20,456 nt of DNA from Acidimicrobiales bacterium. GTDB lineage: Bacteria > Actinomycetota > Acidimicrobiia > Acidimicrobiales > Bog-793. Below are positions 1 through 6,625 of the stretch, piece after piece (within the stretch, counting starts at the first letter, position 1; each line of letters starts with the position of its first letter). The translations under genes were made by a program, and so were the position numbers. The stretch lies in NCBI GenBank assembly GCA_030037405.1, contig JASHRK010000118.1:1-20456 (forward strand), in the 5' to 3' direction. The notes under the pieces are model-generated. The model had not been told where the DNA came from. It ran no database searches and saw only the letters and a list, made by a program, of their open reading frames with translations.

Positions 1-1
1 G

Positions 2-964
2 GAGGCGACTCTCGCTCCGGGCGCGACAAAGGCGACGGGCGCAGGCAGGAGGGCCCGTGTGGAGGTGCCCGACGAATGGCGCACGTGCTTCGAACGCGAC
101 CGGGACAGGATCCTGCACTCGGCCGCCTTCCGCCGTCTTGCTGGAAAGACCCAGGTCTTCGTCTTCCCTGCCGACCACCAGCGCACGAGGCTCACCCACG
201 CCCTCGAAGTGGCGCAGGTGGCGGGGGCCATCGCCCGCTCCTGCCGCCTGAACGTTCCGCTCGCAGAGGCGATAGCCCTTGCACACGACTGTGGGCACGG
301 GCCTGGGGGTCACGCAAGCGAGGACGCCCTCACGCCCTATCTCCCGGGAGGCTTCGATCACGCCGTGTGGGGAGCCGACGTGACTGCCAGCAGTTTGAAC
401 CTGTGCGAGGAGACTCTCGACGGCATCCGTAACCACTCCTGGTCGCGACCCACCCCTGCGACACCGGAGGGCGAGGTGGTGGCGCTGGCCGACCGCATCG
501 CCTATACGGCGCACGACCTGGAGGATGCCGCCCGTGCCGAGCTCGTCGCGGTGGACGAGCTGCCACCGGTGGTGGTCGAGCGATGTGGACCGACGAGGTC
601 GAGCCAGCTGGGGGCGTTCATCGGCGACGTGGTGGCGACGACCTGCTCGGTCGGGATCGTCGGGATGACGCGCGACATGGCGGACTGCCTCGCCGAGCTG
701 CGGCGCTTCAACTACGAACGGATCTATCTCCGTGAGGCCTCGATCGAGCAGTCTCGCCGCGTCGTGGAGATGCTCCGAGCGCTCGTGGAGCACTTTGCCG
801 CCCATCCGAACGAGCTGCCCGCCGGGTTCGGCCCGCCAGAGAGCGAGCGGTCCCTCTCGATGGCGGTCGAGTACGTGGCGGGCATGACGGATCGTTTCGC
901 GTGCCACCAGGCGGTCGCCAGGCTGAGCTGGCCGAGCGATCGGCTCCCGCATGGAGCCGCCTGA
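2..964 (+). CDS. dgt: dGTPase-like HD-domain triphosphohydrolase (5' end cut by window edge)
   Basis: This is a deoxyguanosinetriphosphate triphosphohydrolase-family protein, which removes tripolyphosphate from dNTPs and helps balance nucleotide pools in the cytoplasm. Numbered from the GTG at 59, the family N-terminal motif RDRILHSAAFRRL is at 14-26 and KTQVF at 30-34. The HD metal ligands follow: H47 in TRLTH, H76-D77 in AHDCGHGPGGH, and D145 in ADRIAY, then AHDLEDA. All four HD ligands are present. The frame stays open upstream to base 2, and that stretch (LAPGATKATGAGRR) resembles the usual family N-terminus (LSPxAxxSxxSxGR). The true start therefore probably lies left of the window, and the GTG at 59 is unlikely to be used. 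It ends 164 bp before the next gene, so it may be a separate transcription unit. The family is clear; the preferred nucleotide cannot be read from sequence. Confidence 0.9.
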   Translation, partial: EATLAPGATKATGAGRRARVEVPDEWRTCFERDRDRILHSAAFRRLAGKTQVFVFPADHQRTRLTHALEVAQVAGAIARSCRLNVPLAEAIALAHDCGHGPGGHASEDALTPYLPGGFDHAVWGADVTASSLNLCEETLDGIRNHSWSRPTPATPEGEVVALADRIAYTAHDLEDAARAELVAVDELPPVVVERCGPTRSSQLGAFIGDVVATTCSVGIVGMTRDMADCLAELRRFNYERIYLREASIEQSRRVVEMLRALVEHFAAHPNELPAGFGPPESERSLSMAVEYVAGMTDRFACHQAVARLSWPSDRLPHGAA

Positions 965-1128
965 GCTTCCTAGGGCACATGGAGCCCGCTGCCCGTCAGG
1001 GCCGTCTGACCAGCCCGCCGGGCCACCTACGATGGCGGGCGCGGCCAGAGCCGCCATGGGCGCCGTGAGAGGGAGCTGTCAGGGGGCTGCAGTCGGGGCG
1101 GGCCCGGAGGACCTAAAGGAGCAGTCGA
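965..1128. other. intergenic region with two small inverted repeats
   Basis: This gap separates the dGTPase-like gene from the DUF3107 operon. It holds a 5-bp inverted repeat (GTCAG at 995-999, CTGAC at 1006-1010) and a 7-bp one (ATGGCGG at 1032-1038, CCGCCAT at 1051-1057). Neither is followed by a T-run, so they are weak terminator candidates. The operon promoter should lie here, but I see no convincing -10/-35 pair. The ribosome binding site AAAGGAG (1115-1121) is clear. Confidence 0.3.
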
Positions 1129-1365
1129 GTGGACGTGCGAATCGGGATCATCCAGACACCGAAGGAGCTCGACGTCGAGCTCTCCCCGGGTACCGATCGT
1201 GAGCAGGTCATCGCGGACGTCGAGAAGGCTCTGAAGGACGCCGAAGGCGTCCTCTGGCTGACGGACAAGCGTGGTCGCGGGTTTGCCGTCCCAGCCGGTC
1301 GGATCGCCTACGTGGAGGTCGGAGCCGAGACCGAAGATCGCAAGGTCGGGTTCGGCGCTCCTTAA
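1129..1365 (+). CDS. DUF3107 family protein
   Basis: This is a 78-residue protein of the actinobacterial DUF3107 family; the M. tuberculosis member is annotated TB9.4 (Rv3208A). Its molecular function is not known. Family features seen are the N-terminal strand VRIGIIQTPKEL, a central EGVLWLTDKRGR, and the C-terminal IAYVEVG with KVGFG near the end. It looks like a small soluble alpha/beta protein without signal peptide or membrane segment. The GTG start is fixed by the ribosome binding site AAAGGAG at 1115-1121, seven bases upstream. It is the first gene of a tightly packed + strand operon, 23 bp before the first ArsA-like ATPase. Its position suggests a link to that ATPase pair or to the sensor kinase downstream, but that is inference. 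Confidence 0.88.
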   Translation: MDVRIGIIQTPKELDVELSPGTDREQVIADVEKALKDAEGVLWLTDKRGRGFAVPAGRIAYVEVGAETEDRKVGFGAP

Positions 1366-1388
1366 GCGGCAAGCGACGCGAGACCCTC

Positions 1389-2339
1389 GTGACGGACCTG
1401 CTCTCGCGGCGCCTCCTGTTCGTCACGGGAAAGGGCGGCGTCGGGAAGACGACCGTGGCGGCCGCCTTCGGGCTCCTCGCCGCCGGGCAGGGAAGGCGGA
1501 CCCTCGTGTGCGAGGTCGAGCCCAAGGGCGACCTCGCCGCCGCCTACGAGTGCGGCTCGACACCCTTTACGGGGCGTCGGGTGAACCCGGCGCTCTCGGC
1601 GATGTCGATGGACACCGAGGCGGCACTGCGCGAGTACCTGCGGCTGATAGCCGGCGTGCCCGTGGTCGGGAGAGTAGGCCCAGTCGCCACGGCCTTCGAC
1701 TTCGTCGCCACGGCGGCCCCCGGCATCCGCGAGATCCTTACGATCGGCAAGCTCTGCTACGAGGTTCGCGCCCGCCACTACGACCTCGTGGTCGTCGACG
1801 CCTCCTCCACGGGGCACGTGGTCGGCCAGCTCGCCGCCCCTACCGGGATCAACGAGCTCGTCCGCGTGGGGCGGATCCGCAACCAGACTCGGTGGATGCT
1901 CGAGATCCTCTCCGACCCGCGGCCCACGGGGGCGGTGATCGTGACCACTCCCGAGGAGATGCCGGTCGCCGAGGCGCTCGACCTCTCGGAACGCATCCGG
2001 GCGGAGACCTCTGTGAACCTTGCCTGCGTGATAGCAAACCGCGTCCTCCCCGAGCTCTTCGGGCATCGCGAGGAGGCTGTCTTCGAGGCCCTCGACACCG
2101 CCTCTCGCTCGAGGGCGATCGCCGAGGGCACCCGCTCTCGGGCAGGCGACGTGGGCGCCGTCCTCTCGGCGGCGAGGCTGGCTGTCACGATCAGGCGGGA
2201 CGGCGCCCAGCACCTCGACCGCCTGAGAGACGGCATCGACCCGAGCGTGCCCCTTCTCTACCTGCCCTACCTCTTCGGGCGGGCCCACGGCATGAGGGCG
2301 ATCCGGCAGGTGGCGCATGCCCTCGGGGAGGAGCTGTGA
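1389..2339 (+). CDS. ArsA/Get3-like ATPase, first of a pair
   Basis: This is a 316-residue cytoplasmic P-loop ATPase of the ArsA/Get3 (anion-transporting ATPase) group. The deviant Walker A GKGGVGKTT is at 14-22 and keeps both the signature lysine (K15) and the nucleotide-binding lysine (K20). A switch-like segment VVVDASSTGH is at 134-143, where Get3 proteins usually read DTAPTGH. Known relatives couple ATP-driven dimer rearrangement to arsenite export or to delivery of tail-anchored membrane proteins. No arsB/arsR or arsenic genes are nearby, so arsenite export is unlikely. The arrangement resembles the adjacent ATPase pair Rv3679/Rv3680 of M. tuberculosis. Its stop codon overlaps the GTG of the second ATPase (GTGA), implying coupled, roughly equal synthesis. 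The GTG start has only a weak ribosome binding site. Confidence 0.87.
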   Translation: MTDLLSRRLLFVTGKGGVGKTTVAAAFGLLAAGQGRRTLVCEVEPKGDLAAAYECGSTPFTGRRVNPALSAMSMDTEAALREYLRLIAGVPVVGRVGPVATAFDFVATAAPGIREILTIGKLCYEVRARHYDLVVVDASSTGHVVGQLAAPTGINELVRVGRIRNQTRWMLEILSDPRPTGAVIVTTPEEMPVAEALDLSERIRAETSVNLACVIANRVLPELFGHREEAVFEALDTASRSRAIAEGTRSRAGDVGAVLSAARLAVTIRRDGAQHLDRLRDGIDPSVPLLYLPYLFGRAHGMRAIRQVAHALGEEL

Positions 2340-3580
2340 GGTCTGTCAACGCCGTGAAAGAGGCGTTCCGCGGCGCCGGGATCGAGCAGCTGGTGGCGGC
2401 CAAGGAGGTGGTCGTGGCCGTCGGCCCGGGCGGAGTGGGAAAGACCACGACTGCGGCTGCTCTTGCGGCGACCGCTGCTCAGCGCCTCGACGCCAAGGTC
2501 CTCGTGCTCACCGTCGACCCCGCCCGCAGGCTGGCGGACGCCCTCGGGCTCCGAGGGATCGGCAACCAGGCGACTCGGGTCTGCTCAGATGCTTTCGCCG
2601 CAGGAGGCGTTGAGCCGAAGGGGGAGCTCTACGCGGCGATGCTCGACATGTCGGAGTCGTGGGACGAGCTAGTGCGCCGTCACGCCCCCGACGACGCCAC
2701 GGCCAGGCAGATACTGGCGAACCCCCTCTACCAGAACGTGAGCCGGCGTTTCGCCCAGGGACACGATTACATCGCCATGGAGCGGCTCTACGAGATCCAC
2801 GAGGAGGGCGAGTACGACCTTGTCGTCGTCGACACGCCGCCCTCGCGCAACGCCCTCGACCTGCTGGACGCTCCCGAGCGGATGAAGGAGTTCTTCTCCT
2901 CGCGGCTCCTGCGGTGGCTGACCGTGCCCTACCGGTCCCGCCTCGTCAACGTCGCCGCCCGACCCTTCTACCAGGTGGCCGACCGCGTGCTCGGGAGCCA
3001 GCTGCTGCAGGACCTCGCCGACTTCTTCATTCTCCTGCAGACTATGCAGGACGGCTTCGTAGCCCGGGCGGACGCCGTGAGCCACCTCCTACGAGACGTG
3101 CGCACCACCTTCCTCGTGGTGACGACGCTCGAGGCGACCCCCGGGCGGGAGGCGGGAGAGATGATCGCGGCGCTCGCCGAGCGCCGGCTCCATCTCGGCC
3201 TGCTCGTCTGCAACCGAGTGCTCCCGCGAACGCTGACAGATCCCTCTGCCGCACGAGCGGCCGACGCCATGGCGAGGTTCTCGGAGGAGCTGGCGGCGTC
3301 GCTCGCCGACGGGCTGTCGGTCGAGCGTGAGCCGGTCGAGGAGGGTGTCGTGCGGCTCGTGCTGGAGGAGGTGGCGCAGAGCTTCGGAAACCTGCGTCAG
3401 GTGGCCACACGCGAGGCGGAGCTCCTGCACGAGCTCTCCGAAGGGCACGAGGTGACTGCCACGGTGCCCTACCAGCCGGGGAACGTCTCCGATCTCGCAG
3501 CCCTGCTGAAGATGGGCGCGAGCATCTGGGGTGGCGGTGGGGCAGAGACGGGCCCTGAGCAATCGAGGCCGCCGAGGTGA
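2336..3580 (+). CDS. ArsA/Get3-like ATPase, second of a pair, signature lysine replaced
   Basis: This is a 414-residue P-loop ATPase of the ArsA/Get3 group and the partner of the preceding gene. The Walker A is GPGGVGKTT at 30-38. The nucleotide-binding lysine K36 is kept, but the signature lysine that reaches across the dimer is proline (P31). DPARRLADAL at 61-70 and VVVDTPPSRNALDLL from 163 are typical of this subfamily. A long helical region (about 180-260) would correspond to the client-binding or regulatory segment. The GTG start overlaps the previous stop as GTGA, and the reading frame also runs open far upstream, so a start read as near 1271 would be wrong. The difference between the two P-loops suggests a heterodimer with unequal ATP sites; this is inference. 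Its own stop overlaps the next GTG. Confidence 0.87.
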   Translation: MRSVNAVKEAFRGAGIEQLVAAKEVVVAVGPGGVGKTTTAAALAATAAQRLDAKVLVLTVDPARRLADALGLRGIGNQATRVCSDAFAAGGVEPKGELYAAMLDMSESWDELVRRHAPDDATARQILANPLYQNVSRRFAQGHDYIAMERLYEIHEEGEYDLVVVDTPPSRNALDLLDAPERMKEFFSSRLLRWLTVPYRSRLVNVAARPFYQVADRVLGSQLLQDLADFFILLQTMQDGFVARADAVSHLLRDVRTTFLVVTTLEATPGREAGEMIAALAERRLHLGLLVCNRVLPRTLTDPSAARAADAMARFSEELAASLADGLSVEREPVEEGVVRLVLEEVAQSFGNLRQVATREAELLHELSEGHEVTATVPYQPGNVSDLAALLKMGASIWGGGGAETGPEQSRPPR

Positions 3581-4485
3581 TCGACTACCACGTCCACCTC
3601 TGGCCCCACCCCGAGCGAGCCGACGAGGGAGAGCTGGCGCTCGAGCGCATCGCCCGCTATACCGAGGAGGCAGCGAGGGCGGGAGTGGGGGAGATAGCGC
3701 TCACGGAGCACATCTTCCGTTTCGTGCAGGGCAGGGCGGTGACCGAGGGGTGGTGGCGGGACTGGCCGGAGTGGGGAGGGCTTCCCCTTTATGCCCGGGC
3801 CGAGGCCTATTACGACCATCACGCCACGGTCGACCTCGACCACTACGTCGCCACGGCGCTGGCTGCGAAGGAGGCGGGGTTGCCCGTGATCGTGGGCCTC
3901 GAGGTCGACTACGTCCCGGGCCGCATGGAGGCGGTGTCGGCACTTCTCGCCGGCTACCCCTTCGACGTCCTCCTCGGCTCCGTGCACGCTCTCGAGAACT
4001 GGCTCTTCGACGATCTCTCGGACGCGACGCAGATGGCGGTCTGGGAAAGCCGGCCCCTCGAGGAGATCTGGCGCGCCTACGCCGGCGCTATGGAGGAGCT
4101 GGCGGCTACGAAGAGCTGCGACGTCCTCGCGCACCCTGACCTCGTGAAGGTCGCGGCCCGCTATCCCGACAGAGGCGTGATCGACGAGTGCGAGGAGCGC
4201 ATCGCCGATGCGGCGGCAGGAAGCGGCATGGCCGCCGAGATCTCCTCGGCCGGGAGCGCCAAGCCCTGCGGCGAGGACTACCCCTCGCCGAGCCTCCTCG
4301 CGCGGCTCTCGAGAAGGAACGTGCCGATCACGTTTGCCTCCGACTCCCACGGCCCCGCACGTGTAGGTGAGAGAAACGCAGCTCTTCTCCGACAAGCCCT
4401 CGCCGCCGGCTACCGGTCCGTGCGGCGCTTTCGCGGGCGCCAGGCCACCGACGCCGACCTCTGCCTGCCAGGCAGCGCCCGATGA
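3577..4485 (+). CDS. PHP-domain phosphatase, histidinol-phosphatase (HisJ/HisK) type
   Basis: This is a 302-residue metal-dependent phosphoesterase of the PHP family, closest in pattern to histidinol-phosphatase (histidinol phosphate to histidinol, histidine biosynthesis). The full metal-ligand set is visible: H5 and H7 (DYHVHL), E44-H45 (TEH), E109 and D111 (GLEVDY), H137 (GSVHALENW), H186 (AHPDL), D256 and H258 (SDSH). The GSVH...W..D segment is typical of the histidinol-phosphatase branch. It is expected to be cytoplasmic. GTG start and ATGA end overlap both neighbours, so it is embedded in the operon between an ATPase and the PdtaS kinase. No other his gene is in view, so a substrate other than histidinol phosphate is possible. 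The fold is certain and the substrate is moderately sure. Confidence 0.85.
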   Translation: MIDYHVHLWPHPERADEGELALERIARYTEEAARAGVGEIALTEHIFRFVQGRAVTEGWWRDWPEWGGLPLYARAEAYYDHHATVDLDHYVATALAAKEAGLPVIVGLEVDYVPGRMEAVSALLAGYPFDVLLGSVHALENWLFDDLSDATQMAVWESRPLEEIWRAYAGAMEELAATKSCDVLAHPDLVKVAARYPDRGVIDECEERIADAAAGSGMAAEISSAGSAKPCGEDYPSPSLLARLSRRNVPITFASDSHGPARVGERNAALLRQALAAGYRSVRRFRGRQATDADLCLPGSAR

Positions 4486-5999
4486 CCTCGCCGCTAGAGC
4501 TCGCCTACCGGGGTGCTCACCTCGATCCGGCTTCCAGGAGCCATCTCGAGGAGTTGACGGCGTCGTGGAGCCTGTTGGCCGACCTCTGCTTCTCCGATCT
4601 CCTCCTTTACGCCCCCCTCGAACGGCTTGCGGCGGAGCCGAGCGGGCGAGAGCAACGCCTTATCGTGGTCGGCCAGGTCCGGCCGACCACGAGCCAGACC
4701 CTGTTCGAGATCGACCTCGTGGGAGAGGTGATCGCGGGCGCCGAGCTCCCCCTCGTCGTCGAGGCTCTCCATACGGGTGCCATCGCCGTCGGCGAGCAGC
4801 GCTACGAGCCCGGAGAGGGACATCTCCGCCTCGAGTGCATACCGGTCCGGTGCTCCGGCAAGGTCGTCGGGGTCATGACGCGGGTGTGGAACCCGAGCGT
4901 GGGGCGGCGGCGGGGGACGCTCGAGCGCGTCTACCTCGACCTGTTCGAACGGTTCTCGGTCATGGTTGCCGACGGGATCTTCCCTTTCACCGACGACGAG
5001 CTCCCGGGTGAGCACCTGCCCCGCGTCGGGGACGGCGTGATCGTCACCGACGAGCGCGGGCGGGTGACCTTCTCCTCTCCCAATGCCGTCTCCGCCCTGC
5101 ACCGCGTCGGCATCAGGAGCGCCACCATCGGATCGACCCTGCAGGGCGTCGGCCTCGACACGACCGTCGTCGAGGACTCGTTCGCCTCCCGCCTGCCCGT
5201 GGTCGAGGAGATCGAGGGCCGCTCCGAGGTGGTCCTTCTCCTCCGGAGCATCCCGCTCGTCAACCGGGACGAGCCGACTGGCGCCCTCGTCCTGCTGCAA
5301 GACGTCACGGACCTGCGTCACCGGGACCGGCTCCTTCTCAGCAAGGACGCCACGATCCGCGAGGTCCACCACAGGGTGAAGAACAACCTACAGACGATCT
5401 CGTCTCTTCTCCGGCTGCAGGCGAGGCGGATCGAGGCGCCCGCCGGTCGCACGGCGCTCGCCGAGGCGGAGCGGCGCATCCGCTCTATCGCCGTCGTGCA
5501 CGAGATCCTCTCTAGGGACGCGAGCGATCAGGTTCCCTTCGACGAGATCGTCCAGGCGCTAGTGAGGATGGCACGTGAGACGAGCGTCGGCCCCTACGAC
5601 GTCACCGTGAGCGTCGAGGGTGAGCTCGGGGAGATCCCGGCTGAGAGCGCCACTCCGATGTCGGTCGTGATTGCCGAGCTGTTGCAGAACGCCATAGAGC
5701 ACGGTTTCCCCGAGCCGGCAGAAGGAGTCGCCCAAGCGGGTGCCTCTGGGGTCGCGCCCCCCCGAGTCGAGCTCGTCTTTGGCCACGACGCCAAGCACTA
5801 CGAGGTCGTGGTCAGGGACAACGGGGTCGGGCTGCCGAGCAGCTTCGACATCGACGAGACCCGCAGCCTCGGACTCTCGATCGTCCGTGACCTCGTGAGA
5901 ACTCAATTGAGTGGCACAATCACGATGGAGAGCGATCCACGCACTGCTGACGGGGGGACGACGGTCCGCCTCGAGATACCAGCGCATCGATCCGTCTGA
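4482..5999 (+). CDS. pdtaS: PdtaS-type cytosolic sensor histidine kinase
   Basis: This is a 505-residue histidine kinase of the HisKA_2/HWE-like group, matching actinobacterial PdtaS. The order is an N-terminal GAF-like sensor (about 1-165, with SWSLLADLCFSDLLLY as in PdtaS), a PAS-like domain (about 180-280), a dimerisation helix with phospho-acceptor H296 in REVHHRVKNNLQ, then a HATPase domain with N-box ELLQNAIEHGF (N403) and DNGVGLP (446-452). No membrane segment is seen, so it is soluble. In mycobacteria PdtaS phosphorylates PdtaR, an RNA-binding ANTAR regulator; no such partner lies in this window. The ATG start overlaps the PHP gene stop (ATGA). The downstream sigma factor begins 23 bp later, and a whiB1-like gene lies about 2 kb away. 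pdtaS and whiB1 are also adjacent in M. tuberculosis (Rv3220c/Rv3219). Confidence 0.92.
   Translation: MTSPLELAYRGAHLDPASRSHLEELTASWSLLADLCFSDLLLYAPLERLAAEPSGREQRLIVVGQVRPTTSQTLFEIDLVGEVIAGAELPLVVEALHTGAIAVGEQRYEPGEGHLRLECIPVRCSGKVVGVMTRVWNPSVGRRRGTLERVYLDLFERFSVMVADGIFPFTDDELPGEHLPRVGDGVIVTDERGRVTFSSPNAVSALHRVGIRSATIGSTLQGVGLDTTVVEDSFASRLPVVEEIEGRSEVVLLLRSIPLVNRDEPTGALVLLQDVTDLRHRDRLLLSKDATIREVHHRVKNNLQTISSLLRLQARRIEAPAGRTALAEAERRIRSIAVVHEILSRDASDQVPFDEIVQALVRMARETSVGPYDVTVSVEGELGEIPAESATPMSVVIAELLQNAIEHGFPEPAEGVAQAGASGVAPPRVELVFGHDAKHYEVVVRDNGVGLPSSFDIDETRSLGLSIVRDLVRTQLSGTITMESDPRTADGGTTVRLEIPAHRSV
5901..5912. repeat. 12-bp perfect palindrome near the 3' end of pdtaS
   Basis: ACTCAATTGAGT is a perfect palindrome in an unusually AT-rich patch, about 110 bp before the sigma factor start. 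It is inside coding sequence (RTQLSG), so it may be chance. An operator for an internal promoter of the sigma gene is the alternative. Confidence 0.25.
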
Positions 6000-6022
6000 A
6001 CCTACCGGGGCCGGCCTTGACA

Positions 6023-6625
6023 ATGGATCCTACGAGCGACTCTGCAAGCGTGGAGGCAGCTGTGGCGTCTGTATCTCCGATGGCAATGGCCGAAGCGGTC
6101 GCGCCCGAGGGTCTGGAAGCAGCCCCAGAGGACGAGCCGCGCGAAGGAACCGAGCCGGGACGTCCAACCTTCGAGCAGCTCTACGTCTCGTCCTACCAGC
6201 GGCTCGTGCGGCTCGGGTACGTGATGACAGGCTCGAAGGAAGTCGCCGAGGACCTCGTGCAGGAGTCTTTCGTCCGCCTTCACCGCCACTACGACCGCAT
6301 CGACGCTCCGGAGCGGTACGCGAGGCAGGCTGTCGTCAACGCCTGCAAGTCCCATTTCCGGAGAGCGGCAAGGGAACGGGATCGCCGCCCCCTCCTCTAC
6401 ATTGTCGACGGGTCGCGCCCCACGGGCGGTGCCGCATCCCAGCCGGGCGACCTTCACGACGTCCTCCTCGCCTTGCCCTACCGCCAGCGGGCGGCGATCG
6501 TCCTCCGCTACTACCTCGACCTGTCGGAGGCGGAGATCGCCGACGCCCTCGGGTGCCGTCCGGGAACGGTTGGATCGCTCATCCATAGAGGTCTCGAGCG
6601 CCTCCGAGAGGCGGTTGAGCATTGA
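6023..6625 (+). CDS. ECF RNA polymerase sigma factor, SigE-family type
   Basis: This is a sigma-70 family protein of about 200 residues with only regions 2 and 4, i.e. an extracytoplasmic-function (ECF) sigma factor. An acidic, poorly conserved N-terminal tail of about 50 residues comes first. Region 2 then runs from TFEQLYVSSYQRLVRLGYV through GSKEVAEDLVQESFVRLHRHY, and region 4 from LLALPYRQRAAIVLRYYLDLSEAEIADALG to GTVGSLIHRGLERLR. The pattern fits the actinobacterial SigE-like group (ALPxRQRAAIVLRYY). I prefer the ATG at 6023. A TTG at 6017 in the same frame is possible, and both have weak ribosome binding sites. It is 23 bp after pdtaS and shares a TTGA overlap with the membrane protein gene that follows, a typical place for a regulator of the sigma factor. 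Its target promoters are unknown. Confidence 0.88.
   Translation: MDPTSDSASVEAAVASVSPMAMAEAVAPEGLEAAPEDEPREGTEPGRPTFEQLYVSSYQRLVRLGYVMTGSKEVAEDLVQESFVRLHRHYDRIDAPERYARQAVVNACKSHFRRAARERDRRPLLYIVDGSRPTGGAASQPGDLHDVLLALPYRQRAAIVLRYYLDLSEAEIADALGCRPGTVGSLIHRGLERLREAVEH

Noticed and set aside
1271..2335. N-terminal extension of the second ATPase back to 1271
   Set aside because: The frame is open by chance through the first ATPase gene. The extension is Arg/Pro-rich, while a GTG at 2336 overlapping the previous stop gives a normal family start.
1389..3580. Arsenic resistance operon
   Set aside because: The two ATPases belong to the ArsA/Get3 group, but there is no arsenite pump, arsR or arsenate reductase nearby, and the neighbours are signalling genes.
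6017..6046. TTGACA at 6017-6022 as a -35 promoter element
   Set aside because: No -10 element lies at the right distance, and the hexamer overlaps the sigma factor start codons.
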